NCBI RefSeq assembly: GCF_000421825.1
Contig: NZ_ATXT01000011.1
Coordinates: 1 to 64,000, forward strand
Length of the DNA stretch: 64,000 bases
Reading direction: 5' to 3'
From: Humibacter albus DSM 18994
GTDB lineage: Bacteria; Actinomycetota; Actinomycetes; Actinomycetales; Microbacteriaceae
The position numbers and the translations under genes were made by a program. A model generated the notes under the pieces. It was not told the origin of the DNA. It ran no database searches and saw only the letters and a list, made by a program, of their open reading frames with translations. Shown piece after piece: positions 7,374-16,700 of the stretch. The stretch's first letter is position 1. Each line of letters opens with the position of its first letter.

Positions 7374-7970
7374 ATGTCGACAATCGAGAAGACGTACCAT
7401 CACGGCGACCTTCGCGCGGCGCTGCTCGCGGCGGCGGTCGAAAGCCTTGAAGCCGGCGAGACGCCGTCGATGCGCGCAGTTGCGCGCCGGGCGGGCGTAT
7501 CGCCCGCTGCGCCGTATCGCCACTTCGCCGACCGTGACGCGCTGGATTCGGCGCTCGCCGTTCGGGGCTTCGATGATCTGCGTGGCGCTCTCGTGGCGGC
7601 GCTCGGGCGGATACCCGCGCCGGCCTCGGCGCAGGAGACTCTGTGCGCTCTGGCTGTGACGTACGTGGACTTCGCGTTGCGCCGGCCCGCGCTGTTCCAT
7701 CTGATGTTCGGCAACGAATGCGACGATGCAGACAGTGAGAGGGTGCGGGCCTCCGGCCAGCTCCACGACCTGCTTGGTGATGTCGTGACGCGACTATTCC
7801 CGACCGCGGAGAGAGCCACCCTGTCGCTGGCGCTGTGGGGTCTCGCCCACGGCCTGGCCTTCCTTCACCTCGACGGCAAACTCCGTCCCGAACCCACCGA
7901 TGAGGTCGCGGCGCGCGTCTGCGCCGCCATCACGATGATCCTCGCCTTGAACCAAGGAGAAGCGTCATGA
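7374..7970 (+). CDS. TetR-family transcriptional regulator
   Basis: A 198-residue repressor. The N-terminal helix-turn-helix is SMRAVARRAGVSPAAPYRHF preceded by HHGDLRAALLAAAVE, the classic TetR layout. The C-terminal part (LFHLMFGNE, LALWGLAHGLAFLHLDGKL) matches the WHG-type ligand-binding domain. The ATG at 7374 follows gcggggag; earlier in-frame starts would add about 26 unrelated residues. It overlaps the DJ-1/PfpI gene by 4 bases and is divergent from the epimerase gene. Regulation of both neighbours by binding in the 7298-7373 gap is likely. That gap contains atgttagcac...catacat, a partial dyad. Confidence 0.88.
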   Translation: MSTIEKTYHHGDLRAALLAAAVESLEAGETPSMRAVARRAGVSPAAPYRHFADRDALDSALAVRGFDDLRGALVAALGRIPAPASAQETLCALAVTYVDFALRRPALFHLMFGNECDDADSERVRASGQLHDLLGDVVTRLFPTAERATLSLALWGLAHGLAFLHLDGKLRPEPTDEVAARVCAAITMILALNQGEAS

Positions 7971-8659
7971 CCCGCATCTTGCACGTCGTCACCAACGTCG
8001 GCCACTACGACGACCCGTCGCAGCATCCGACCGGACTGTGGCTGTCCGAGCTCTCCCATGCGTGGGAGGTGTTCGAGCAACGAGGGTTCGAGCAGGCGAT
8101 CGTCAGTCCGCAGGGCGGCGTATCGCCCCTGGAGCCTCGCTCGCTGAAGTTCCCCAATTACCACAAGAACGCCAAGGCGTGGCATAACGACCCGGCGCGG
8201 ATGGTGCTGCTTGAGACGACCCTGAGCCCCGACGAGGTGCACTCGGCCGACTACGACGCCATCTACTTCACCGGCGGACACGCGGTCATGTTCGACTTCC
8301 CCGACAGCGAGGGACTGCAGCGCATCACTCGCGAGATCTGGGAGCGCGGCGGCATCGTGTCGTCTGTCTGCCATGGATACTGCGGGCTGCTCAACACCCG
8401 GCTATCCGACGGGACGCTGCTCGTCGAGGGCAAGAACCTCACGGGCTTCGCGTGGCAGGAGGAGGTCCTCGCGCGGGTCGACAAGCTCGTCCCTTACAAC
8501 GCCGAGAAGGAGATGAAGAAGCGCGGTGCGCACTACGAGAAGGCGAAGCTGCCGTTCGTCTCTTACGCGGTCGTCGACGGCAACCTCGTTAGCGGGCAGA
8601 ACCCTGGATCCGCGAAGGAGACCGCCGAAAGGGTCGCAGCTGCTCTGACCACTGACTAA
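7967..8659 (+). CDS. DJ-1/PfpI family protein (Hsp31-like)
   Basis: A 230-residue class I glutamine amidotransferase-like protein. The nucleophile elbow is SSVCHGYCG with the presumed catalytic Cys near residue 138, after FTGGHAVMFDFPDSEGLQR, where the His of GGHA is typical of Hsp31/type 1 glutamine amidotransferase-like proteins. Relatives are glyoxalase III, deglycase or chaperone-like enzymes that handle reactive carbonyls. The start overlaps the TetR stop (ATGA), so it is co-expressed with the regulator, suggesting a small carbonyl or electrophile stress module together with the divergent epimerase gene. Confidence 0.87.
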   Translation: MTRILHVVTNVGHYDDPSQHPTGLWLSELSHAWEVFEQRGFEQAIVSPQGGVSPLEPRSLKFPNYHKNAKAWHNDPARMVLLETTLSPDEVHSADYDAIYFTGGHAVMFDFPDSEGLQRITREIWERGGIVSSVCHGYCGLLNTRLSDGTLLVEGKNLTGFAWQEEVLARVDKLVPYNAEKEMKKRGAHYEKAKLPFVSYAVVDGNLVSGQNPGSAKETAERVAAALTTD

Positions 8660-8687
8660 GCCCTGTGCTCATATCCCTCGCGCCTTC

Positions 8688-8707
8688 GTCGGCTTGCGTA
8701 AGCCGAC
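8688..8707 (+). terminator. Hairpin after DJ-1/PfpI gene
   Basis: A perfect 8-bp stem with a 4-base loop (gtcggctt-gcgt-aagccgac) lies 29 bases after the stop at 8659. There is no T-run. The rest of 8708-8925 shows no convincing gene. Confidence 0.5.
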
Positions 8708-8925
8708 CCTGGCCTTCAGGATCGCTTGGCCAGTTGCCTCGTGGTGTCGCCCGTTTCGTAGCGATGCGCCACTTCGGCACGCTGCCATTCCGCACCCGCC
8801 TGACACGCGGTTGGAGTTCCCGAGAAGAAGCCCCGACGGACCTTGAAATATCGCGGGGTCGCGCGGCGTAACAGAGGCCGCCTATTTATTGGAACAGAGG
8901 TCGACGATGTCGACCGCGTGATGTC

Positions 8926-8940
8926 TCAGGACATCGGAAT
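8926..8940 (+). mobile_element. 15-bp remnant resembling the IS481 end
   Basis: tcaggacatcggaat at 8926-8940 is identical to the inner terminal-repeat sequence of the IS481-type element (minus strand of 273-287). The flanking gatgtc keeps part of the outer palindrome. No transposase is nearby. It may be the scar of a lost copy; a chance match is less likely but not excluded. Confidence 0.35.
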
Positions 8941-8967
8941 AGCTCGAACAAGTCGTGCAGGTTCGGG

Positions 8968-9405
8968 CTATTCACCCTTCTGCGGCATGGGTCGTCGCGT
9001 TCGACGTTGAAGGTCGGCTCGCGTCGCGTGTATCTGTGTCGGGCCGCCGCTGGATGTCTCGCGCAAGTAATCCGAGAGCAGGTCTCGCGTCTGCAGAAGC
9101 CGCTGGGCCTTGGCATCCATCTCGTCGCGGATCTGAGCGACACGTTCGCTGATCGCCGCGCAGTCTCCCTCGATGGGACCCGCACCGGCGGTGCACGGGA
9201 GAACCCTCTCGATCAAGCTGGTCGGGAAGCCGAGGTCGAGGAGCGACTTGATCGTTCCGACCGTCTCGGCGGCCGAGGAGTCGTACTCGCGATAACCGTT
9301 GGGCTGCCGCCGTGAGGAGATCAGACCGAGGCTCTCGTAGTACCGAAGCGATCGCGGGCTCGCGCCTGTCGCGCTGCTCAACTCACCGATCTTCACGATC
9401 CGCAC
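8968..9405 (-). CDS. MerR-family transcriptional regulator
   Basis: A 145-residue regulator. The N-terminal winged helix is VKIGELSSATGASPRSLRYY followed by ESLGLISSRRQPNGYREY, then a coiled coil (VAQIRDEMDAKAQRLLQTRD). The effector-binding tail is short and has a single Cys (PCTAGAGP), so metal sensing is not obvious. It is divergent from the SDR gene at 9486 and the shared gap contains a promoter with the long spacer typical of MerR control. It very probably activates that gene and represses itself. Confidence 0.88.
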   Translation of the reverse strand: MRIVKIGELSSATGASPRSLRYYESLGLISSRRQPNGYREYDSSAAETVGTIKSLLDLGFPTSLIERVLPCTAGAGPIEGDCAAISERVAQIRDEMDAKAQRLLQTRDLLSDYLRETSSGGPTQIHATRADLQRRTRRPMPQKGE

Positions 9406-9415
9406 CTTTCACGAC

Positions 9416-9447
9416 TTGACCTTGACACTGGTGTTAAAGTTTAGCGT
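9416..9447 (+). promoter_or_regulatory. MerR-type promoter with 20-bp spacer
   Basis: A -35 like ttgacc (9416-9421) and a -10 like tagcgt (9442-9447) are separated by 20 bp. An imperfect dyad in the spacer (cttgacac-tg-gtgttaaag) could be the operator. An over-long spacer that needs DNA twisting is the hallmark of MerR-activated promoters. The same -35 and -10 with the same 20-bp spacing recurs at 42594-42625. Confidence 0.6.
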
Positions 9448-9485
9448 GGTGTCCGCCGCGAAACACGCGGCGGGAAGGAACACCG

Positions 9486-10391
9486 ATGAAGATCTTCATC
9501 ACGGGCGGAACCGGCTATCTGGGATCGGTTCTCGTCGAGCACCTGACCGAGGCCGGGCATGAGGTCGCCGCTCTGGCGCGGTCGACCGCGAGCGCTCAGC
9601 GACTTACCGAAGCAGGGGCCACTCCCGTTCTCGGGTCGTTGGCCGATACCGCGATCCTCACTCGAGCGGCCGGCGAGGCGGACGCCGTGATCCACGCTGC
9701 TGTCGACTACTCCATGTCGGAAGAGTCCACGCGCACGGAGCTCGCCGCCGTCACGGCTCTGGTGGCCGGTGCGGGCTCGGCCGGCACCGGCAAGCCCGTC
9801 ATCTACACGAGCACCGGCCTCGTCTACGGATTCGATGCCGGCCAGGATTCTTCCGAGGACGCTGTGCTTCCCGAGGCCAGCGCGCAGCCGGTGAAGGTCG
9901 CCGCCGAACGCATCGTGCTCGACGCCGCGGGGACGACGAGCATCGTCGTGCGGGCGGGTCTCATCTTCGGTCGAGGCGGAACGGGTCTCGTCACCGGGCT
10001 CATGGAGTCCGCCGCGACGAACGGCGTCGCGACCTACATCGACGAGGGCAGCAACTCCTGGCTGCCCGTCCACGTCGACGACCTGGCGGACCTTTACGTG
10101 CGGGCGATCAGCGCGCCGGTCGCCGGCATCTTCAACGCGGTCGGCGACATCCGGTTCAGCTTCCGTGACCTTGCCGAGGCGATCGGAGATCTCACCGGCA
10201 CCCCCGCCGTCTCCGTTCCCTTCGCCGCCGCGGAGCAGGCGTTGGGTCCCGCCGCCCGGGTGCTCACGACCACCAGCGGTCTTGTGAGCACGAAGGCGCG
10301 TGAGACCTTCGGCTGGACTCCTTCGAACCGCTCTCTGATCGACGACGTGCGTCACGGCTCCTACGTCGCCCTCGCCAGCGCGCACGCGTAG
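9486..10391 (+). CDS. NAD-dependent epimerase/dehydratase (extended SDR)
   Basis: A 301-residue protein. MKIFITGGTGYLGSVLVEHL shows the full GxxGxxG Rossmann motif, followed by DAVIHAAVDYS and IYTSTGLVYGF, with Ser/Thr and Tyr of the catalytic set. VRAGLIFGRGGTGLV and WLPVHVDDLADLYVRAI are typical of SDR extended family members. There is a ribosome-binding site (ggaagga) before ATG 9486. The gene is divergent from the MerR gene and downstream of a MerR-type promoter. The substrate is unknown; stress-induced aldehyde or quinone reduction would suit the regulator but is inference. Confidence 0.85.
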   Translation: MKIFITGGTGYLGSVLVEHLTEAGHEVAALARSTASAQRLTEAGATPVLGSLADTAILTRAAGEADAVIHAAVDYSMSEESTRTELAAVTALVAGAGSAGTGKPVIYTSTGLVYGFDAGQDSSEDAVLPEASAQPVKVAAERIVLDAAGTTSIVVRAGLIFGRGGTGLVTGLMESAATNGVATYIDEGSNSWLPVHVDDLADLYVRAISAPVAGIFNAVGDIRFSFRDLAEAIGDLTGTPAVSVPFAAAEQALGPAARVLTTTSGLVSTKARETFGWTPSNRSLIDDVRHGSYVALASAHA

Positions 10392-10400
10392 GCTCGCCCC

Positions 10401-10443
10401 CGGGAGCGGCTCGGGGCGTGTTCCACGAAGTGAGCCGCTCCCG
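10401..10443 (+). terminator. Strong hairpin after SDR gene
   Basis: A perfect 12-bp stem, cgggagcggctc (10401-10412) with gagccgctcccg (10432-10443), has a 19-base loop. It begins 10 bases after the SDR stop and lies between convergent genes, so it may work in both directions. Confidence 0.55.
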
Positions 10444-10546
10444 GTGCGCGCGAGCGTGCCTTCGCTCGGCTTCCGCGCGCTCGTCGAACAGTGCCGAGCG
10501 GGCTCCGGCTCGGTCGGTTCATCGACGTCGCGAGCTTCCGACGACC

Positions 10547-10720
10547 TCAGCTGATCCGGAGCGACGCGATCCGGCCGTCGCGCACGACGAACGCCAGCGG
10601 GCTCGTCCCGTTGAAGCCGTTGCCTGTCACCGTCACAGTGACGGTCCACGCACCCGGCTCCGAACCGGCGCTGGCATCGACGAACTCTCGGATGGCGTCG
10701 GGAACTCGCTGCTCACTCAT
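10547..10720 (-). CDS. Small protein, NTF2/SnoaL-like C-terminal segment
   Basis: A 57-residue frame with ATG at 10720 and a good ribosome-binding site (aagaggaag) begins MSEQRVPDAIREFVDASAGS. Two beta-rich stretches follow (AWTVTVTVTGNGF, LAFVVRDGRIASLRIS). The FVVRDGRIASLRI ending looks like the last two strands of an NTF2/SnoaL-like fold, but a full domain needs about 110 residues. It is therefore either a genuine small protein or an internally deleted gene with a rebuilt start. Between 10721 and 11080 I see no other gene. Confidence 0.5.
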   Translation of the reverse strand: MSEQRVPDAIREFVDASAGSEPGAWTVTVTVTGNGFNGTSPLAFVVRDGRIASLRIS

Positions 10721-11080
10721 GGTCTTCCTCTTCTCGCGCGCTGTTGTGTGGCCCGGGGCTCGGACGGCCGAGCGACCGAACGTGCGCGCTACGAGAAGTC
10801 TTCATCACCGGGCGGACACCAGGGGGAGACCAGAAGTCACCGCCTTGCTCCCTCGTGCGGGATGAGCGAAAGCCGCGGGTCGTGCGCGAATCGAGCCCGA
10901 GGCCGACGATAACGTCGGTCCGGTGAGGCCCGGGGGGAGCTTCGGGTCGAACGCTGCGGAGTTCGACCGAGCGCCGCAGCGCACGCAGAAGCAGCACGAG
11001 ACCAATGGCGGTCCAGCGGCACGACGACCGCCTGATCGGACGATCCCGGTGGAGATCGGGGTCGCACAAGGGGGCCCGCA

Positions 11081-11563
11081 ATGACGTCCGTCGAACACGC
11101 TCGCGACAGCCATCCAACCAATCCCCGGCCGGCGTTCGCTCAGCCGAGACTCATCCTCTACGTCTTCCTCGGAGGAGGGATCGGGGTGGGGTTCCGACTC
11201 GGGATCGAGCTGCTGCTGCCCTGGTCGGCGGAGGACGGCATCCCGTGGGCTATCGTCACCACGAACCTGTCGGGCGCGTTCATCCTCGGGTTCCTGCTGA
11301 CCGCGCTCGGACGTCGAGGGCCTGAGACCTCGGCGAGGCGCGACATCCGGCTCTTCGCCGGAACGGGCATTCTGGGCGGCTTCACGACGTACAGCTCGTT
11401 CGCGACCGACACAGCGGTGCTGCTCGGCACGAACCCTGTGCTGGCCGTGGGGTTCGGCACGGTCGGCGTTCTCGCGGGTGTAGTTGCCGCGGCGCTCGGA
11501 GTGTCGCTCGCGGGAGCGCTCGTGCGAGAACCATCGACGCAGACCGAGGAGGACGCGGCATGA
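11081..11563 (+). CDS. crcB: CrcB/Fluc fluoride channel, subunit 1
   Basis: A 160-residue integral membrane protein with four hydrophobic segments and a 20-residue N-terminal extension. Family marks are GGGIGVGFRLGIE in segment 1, TNLSGAFILGF in segment 2, and GILGGFTTYSSFATD in segment 3, where the TTxS stretch forms the central Na+ site and pore break. Fluc channels export F- down its gradient as dual-topology dimers. A second copy begins inside the stop codon (ATGA overlap), so the two probably form a heterodimer. I looked for a fluoride riboswitch in the 360 bases upstream and found none. Confidence 0.92.
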   Translation: MTSVEHARDSHPTNPRPAFAQPRLILYVFLGGGIGVGFRLGIELLLPWSAEDGIPWAIVTTNLSGAFILGFLLTALGRRGPETSARRDIRLFAGTGILGGFTTYSSFATDTAVLLGTNPVLAVGFGTVGVLAGVVAAALGVSLAGALVREPSTQTEEDAA

Positions 11564-11937
11564 ACGCCGGAACCTTCCTTCTCGCCATGGTGGGCGGTGG
11601 CGTCGGGGCATCCATCCGGTTCGTCCTCGACGGTCGCATCATGCGCACCGTGCACACCGGTTATCCGTGGGGGACGTTCACCATCAACGTCACAGGCTGG
11701 CTGGTGCTGGGATTCCTGACCGGGCTGGCTCATTCGTCTGTGCTCGACACATCCTGGCTGTTCATCCTGGGCGAAGGAGCGCTGGGCGGCTACACGACGT
11801 TCTCCACTGCGATGGTGGACATCGTGCACATGCTGCAGAAGCGCACGAACGGCGGCCCGGTCTGGAACGGGATAGTGGTGCTCGTGCTGGCCGTCGCCGC
11901 GGCGGTGATCGGCCTTCTGATCGGACGCGCGTTCTAG
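11560..11937 (+). CDS. crcB: CrcB/Fluc fluoride channel, subunit 2
   Basis: A 125-residue protein with four membrane segments. It shows GGGVGASIRFVLD, then INVTGWLVLGFLTG, then GALGGYTTFSTAMVD. The length is the family norm. The sequence differs enough from its partner to fit the paired, oppositely inserted heterodimeric Fluc type found in many Gram-positives. It is translationally coupled to subunit 1 and ends about 100 bases before the ArsR gene. Confidence 0.93.
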   Translation: MNAGTFLLAMVGGGVGASIRFVLDGRIMRTVHTGYPWGTFTINVTGWLVLGFLTGLAHSSVLDTSWLFILGEGALGGYTTFSTAMVDIVHMLQKRTNGGPVWNGIVVLVLAVAAAVIGLLIGRAF

Positions 11938-12040
11938 CCTGCGCTGGAGAGCCGGCCGCACTCACGCTCGTCGCGCCTCCGGGGTCTCTTCGCGGGGGCG
12001 TTATGATCTGCACACCCGACCGTGGCCCGAGGGGAAGACG

Positions 12041-12364
12041 ATGCAGGACGACCGCACGAAAGAGTCTGCGCGCCAGGCGTACGAGACGGTGGATGTCGAC
12101 GGCTGGACCGCGCGGTTGACCCTGCTGGCCGATCCGACCCGGCTGCGACTCCTGCTGTGCCTGCACTACATGCCAGGGCTCAACGTGCAGGAGGTCGCGG
12201 CCGTCACCGACGTGACGCCGACGGTCGTCTCCCAGTCGTTTCGGCGGCCGCGGGCGAACGGCTGGGTTGTTTCGGAGAAGTCGGGTCGAGAGCAGATCTA
12301 CCGGCTGGCGGACGAGCGACTGCACTCCCTGCTTCACACGATGGGCGCCCGGCACTCCCACTGA
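12041..12364 (+). CDS. ArsR/SmtB-family regulator, possibly nickel/cobalt responsive
   Basis: A 107-residue winged-helix protein: LTLLADPTRLRLLLCLHYMP, then NVQEVAAVTDVTPTVVSQSF, wing REQIYRLAD, and a His-containing C-terminus (LHSLLHTMGARHSH). ArsR proteins repress metal-export or uptake genes and let go, or bind, when metal is present. C-terminal His residues are used by nickel or cobalt sensors such as NmtR. A nickel/cobalt permease gene follows 150 bases downstream in the same direction, which supports a Ni/Co role. The residues SFRRPRANG replace the more usual SFRLLRANG of the recognition turn. Confidence 0.85.
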   Translation: MQDDRTKESARQAYETVDVDGWTARLTLLADPTRLRLLLCLHYMPGLNVQEVAAVTDVTPTVVSQSFRRPRANGWVVSEKSGREQIYRLADERLHSLLHTMGARHSH

Positions 12365-12444
12365 GCGCGCGTGGTGCAGCGGCCGTGGCGCGTGTCACCG
12401 CCACGTCACGGTCGAGCTGCGACGGCGCCGCCATGCCCGGTCTC

Positions 12445-12473
12445 TTGCGCTGATACCACGCGCTGGATAGCCT
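12445..12473 (+). promoter_or_regulatory. Possible promoter of nickel permease gene
   Basis: ttgcgc (12445-12450) and tagcct (12468-12473) are spaced by 17 bp, giving a leader of about 35 bases before the ATG at 12515. The match is moderate, and the position between the ArsR gene and the permease suits an ArsR-controlled promoter. Confidence 0.35.
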
Positions 12474-12514
12474 GACATTGCTGCACGGGGGTGCAGGTGT
12501 GGCTGGGGGGCTCA

Positions 12515-13627
12515 ATGACGATTTCGCGCGCAATTCCGGCACCGGCACCGCAACGTCGACGCAGCGGAATTCGCGCCTACGTCGGCATGTACGGCGTGAT
12601 CGCGCTCCTTCACGTGCTCGGCTGGGGCACCCTCGTCGTCTTGGTCGTGACGGCCGATCAGGGCGCCGGATCATCCGCGTTCGGGCTTGGGCTCGGTGCG
12701 GTCGCATACATGCTCGGCATGCGCCACGCGTTCGACGCGGACCACATCGCGGCGATCGACAACACCACCCGGAAACTGCGCGAGGATCCGACGAGCCGGC
12801 CGGTGTCGGTCGGATTCTGGTTCTCTCTCGGACACTCGACCGTCGTTCTCGTCATGGTCGCCCTGGTTGCGGCGGGCGTTCACGCGCTCACGGACGAGAT
12901 CACGAACAAGTCGTCCTTCGTCTCGACGTATGCGGGACTGTTCGGCGCCTCGATCTCCGGGATCTTCCTGCTGATCATCGGCGCGGTGAACCTCGTGGTC
13001 CTGCTACGGATCGTCGGGGTGTACCGACGGACCCGCACCGATGCGATGGACGAGACAGAGCTGGAGCGGCAATTGGCGGGCCGCGGACTGATGAACCGAT
13101 TCTTCGGACGCCTGATGCGGTTCGTCAGCCGGCCGTTCCATATCTATCCGATCGGCGTCCTTTTCGGCTTCGGGTTCGACACGGTCAGTGAGATCGCACT
13201 CCTCGCCATCGCCGGGGGAGCTGTCGCGAACGGCATGCCGTGGTACGCCGTGATGGTTCTGCCTGTGCTCTTCACCGCGGGCATGTCGCTGCTCGACACC
13301 ACGGACGGAGTCTTCATGTATCGCGCGTACGAGTGGGCGTTCGAGCGGCCCGTTCGCAAGATGTACTACAACATGTTCGTCACTTCGCTCTCGGTGGTGA
13401 TCGCTGTCGTCGTCGGCGCCATCGAGATCGTCGGAGTGATCTCGTCGGCCACGCACGTCGAAAACGGACCGCTCGCCTGGATCGCCGATCTCGACCTCAA
13501 CTACGTCGGATTCGCGATCGTCGGTCTCTTCGCTCTCGCCTGGATCGTGTCATCGGCGATCTGGCGCACCCGGCGCATCGATCAGCGATGGTCGTCGCGG
13601 TTGATTCCCGGCGACTCCGACTCCTAG
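12515..13627 (+). CDS. NiCoT nickel/cobalt permease (HoxN/NixA family)
   Basis: A 370-residue inner-membrane permease with about eight hydrophobic segments. The signature RHAFDADHIAAIDN (residues 70-83) contains the H-x4-D-H metal-binding motif of transmembrane segment 2. Further family marks are FWFSLGHSTVV, GFGFDTVSEIALLA and LFTAGMSLLDTTDG. It takes up Ni2+ or Co2+. The ATG at 12515 follows a G-rich Shine-Dalgarno stretch; the in-frame GTG at 12491 is less likely. It stands behind an ArsR gene and 4.6 kb upstream of a urease operon, so its main client is probably nickel for urease. Confidence 0.93.
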   Translation: MTISRAIPAPAPQRRRSGIRAYVGMYGVIALLHVLGWGTLVVLVVTADQGAGSSAFGLGLGAVAYMLGMRHAFDADHIAAIDNTTRKLREDPTSRPVSVGFWFSLGHSTVVLVMVALVAAGVHALTDEITNKSSFVSTYAGLFGASISGIFLLIIGAVNLVVLLRIVGVYRRTRTDAMDETELERQLAGRGLMNRFFGRLMRFVSRPFHIYPIGVLFGFGFDTVSEIALLAIAGGAVANGMPWYAVMVLPVLFTAGMSLLDTTDGVFMYRAYEWAFERPVRKMYYNMFVTSLSVVIAVVVGAIEIVGVISSATHVENGPLAWIADLDLNYVGFAIVGLFALAWIVSSAIWRTRRIDQRWSSRLIPGDSDS

Positions 13628-13721
13628 CGTCGATCGACGACGGCGACCGTGACGCGAGCACCGGCTCGCGGCGGGGTCGGCCTCCCGAGCCGCCTGAAAG
13701 GGTGTGGTTAGTATCGGCGCC

Positions 13722-16700
13722 ATGGATGCCGTGTGGATCGCGTTCGGAATCGCTGTTCTCGCGTTCACCCTCCTCGACACGTTTCTGGTCGTGCTCAATT
13801 ACAACGAGCCTGGCTTCTTCGCCAACAAGGTCGCGCGCGCCGAGTGGATCGCGATCCGCTCCTTCACCCGCCGAGTGTCGCGCCGTTGGCGTCCGCTCGT
13901 CCTCCGCCAAGTCACCGGCAGCCTGATCCTCACGACCCTGCTCTGCTGGCTGGTCGGGCTCGTGCTCGGGTTCGCGTTCATCTATCTGGGACTCATCGGA
14001 CTCGGCGCGTTCCAGCTCTCCACGGGCGTGAAACCCGACTTCGTCGGAGCCTTCTATCTCAGCGTCGGCCAGTTCTCCACCGCGGGCGCGGACAACATTT
14101 CGCCCGCCGGCGGCTGGGTCAACCTCATCCCGGTGGCGGAAGCCCTGCTCAGCGTGGTGATCCTGTCGTTCTTCATCACGTTCCTCAGCAACATCTTCTC
14201 GGTCATCCAGAACCTGCGCTCGTTGTGCGCCGACTTCTTCCAGGTGGGTCCCGGCGTGGGCAGTCCGGTCGAGGCGCTGCGACCCTTTTTTCCCGGCGGC
14301 CGTTCTCGCGGCCTCGACCTGCACCTGACCAACATGGTCAACGACTTCAACCTCTACTGCGACAGCCTGCGTCAGGACCGGGCGGCGTACCACTTTCAAA
14401 GCGGCGAAGACCGCTTCTCGTTGCCGTATGCGCTCCACATGGTCGCGGGCGAGGCCGGCGCGCTGCAATGGGGGCTACCGGCGGGCCACGCCGCATCCCA
14501 GTCCCCGCAGATCGTGCGACTGATCGAGGCGTTCAGCGAGTTCCGCGACGACCGCTACGTGCAGATGGGCTGGCAGTCGCGCATCGCACCCGCGCCGCTC
14601 TCACGGGAACGGTTCGTTCAGGAGCGGGATGCCTATTCCTCGCATCGTCTCGATGTGCAGCTCGATCCGTGGGCGGCACGGTTCTTCGCGCTGAACGACG
14701 CGATGGTATCGTTGGCCCACGACAGCATTCCTGACGTCCCCGACGACGCCTACGTACGATATGTCGGCTGGCTCCCATTCGCCTCCGCCGCCCACCAGTT
14801 CGTCTCGGACGTCGGTCACGACCTCGACTTCCAGCCGATCTACCGGGATGACCCCTCGGTGCCCGCTGTCGTGACGAGCTCGTCCGATGAAGACGTGACA
14901 CAGGATGCCGACGCCGGCAGCGAAGACACCCCGCGCCGCAGCCGGGTCGCGTCATGGCTTCGCCGCCGCCAGGCCTTCCTCGATCCGGGTTTCGTGCGCA
15001 CCCGATCGGCGCTGAGGACGCTGGTCATCGTCATCGTCGCCGCCGGGATCGCGACTGGGATCGCCGCCGGGCTCTCGATCAGCGCGACCACCGCGGGGGC
15101 GCTGGCCGGGCTCGTGGCGATGTTCGCGTCCTCCTCGTCGACGGGACGGCAGGAGGCATCCCGTCGAGTGGGTCTCATCGGACTGATCGCCACGTTCGGC
15201 GGCATCACGTGCGGTGTGCTGCTCCCGCAGGCATCGATGTGGACCATGCTCGCTCTCGCTGCGCTGGCAGCGATCGCAGTATGGCTGAGTCGGTTCGGTC
15301 CGATGGCGGGCTCCTTCGGCCGTCTGCTCTTCATCACCGCCTTCTTCGCCTCGCTGCTCGAGGTCGAGCCGCAGGAATACGTCGCGGCGTTCATCGCGTC
15401 CGGGATCGGTGTCGTGTGCAGCTGGATCGCGAGCTTCCTCCCCACCCGGTCGCCGCGTGCCCGACTCCGCGATGCCGTGCACGCGTTCTTCGCTCGATCG
15501 GCCTCAGTGCTCGACGCCGCCGCAGACTCCGTGACCACGGGACGCGACCCCGCGATCGACAGGCGGCTGAGGGCGGCCGCCCTGGCACTTCGAGACACCG
15601 CAGCGCACCTGGCGACCAGCCTCGATCTCGACCGGCCGCCAGCGGGGCTCTCCGAAACGCGGGCCCGGATGCTCCGTCTGCGCGTGTTCGAAGCCGACTT
15701 GGCCGCGCAGGGACTCGTGCGGGCATTGTCGTCGGGATCCGACTACGCGATCACCGTCGATGTCGGCGCGGTTCTCGCGGGTGAGCTCGTGGCACTGCAG
15801 CGGCACATCATCTCCCTCGAGCACGACGACAGCGATACGCCCTTCGCTGTGCACGCGACGCCGCGACCCGACTGGAGCGAGGAGTCGCAGCGAGCACTCG
15901 CGGGCATTCGTGAGACGGCCGCCGCGTTCGATCGTCTCTCCGCGGCGAGACGCGGGGCCGAGGAAGCGGCGCCGATGACTCCGTCGACAGCGCGTGAAAC
16001 GAAGCCGGCTCGCGCTGCGCGCGCCGTGCAGGACCAGCGGCAACGTGGCGCCACCGACCGTCGTGCCCTGCAGTCCGGACTCGCCGTCGCGCTGGCGCTC
16101 TTCCTCGGCGAGTTCGTCTCGTCGGGAGCGCAGTACTGGGCGGCGCTGCCCGCGTACCAGAGCCTCGCCGCAGCCGATGGGTTCAGCTGGAAGCGCAACC
16201 TCCAGCGCGGCGTCAGCACGGTCGCGGGAGCGGCCGTGGCCTTCGGCCTGACCCTGGCGACCGGGCACAGTCCCGTCACGACGTTCACGGTGCTCGGCGT
16301 CACGGTCTTCCTCACGGTCTTCCTCCGCACCGTCGCCTCGTCGTGGACGGTGTTCTGGCAGACGATCCTGCTGGCCACGATGTACGACGCGCTGAGCGCG
16401 CTCGATGTCGAAGCCGTGCAGGTGCGCATTGTCGAGACGCTCATCGGCGCCGCGATCGCGCTCCTCGTCTCCGCGCTCGTGCTGCCGACGCGCGTGCGCG
16501 CGAACACCGTGACGATGATGTCGAATGCGATCGCAGCGGCCATGGCTTCGACGCACGCGACCCTGGGCCGCCTCGCGGATCCGTCCGCTGTCGACGCGTC
16601 GTCTGCCGACGCTCTGGAGTCCCAGATGGATCGACAGTTCAGAGAGATCCACGCCGCCGCGCGCCCGCTTCGCAACGGTGCCGGCTCGATGGGGCGCGGC

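Noticed and set aside
10721-11080. Fluoride riboswitch upstream of crcB
   Set aside because: No sequence with the conserved pseudoknot segments was found by eye; only a short ccgacg-ataa-cgtcgg hairpin is present.
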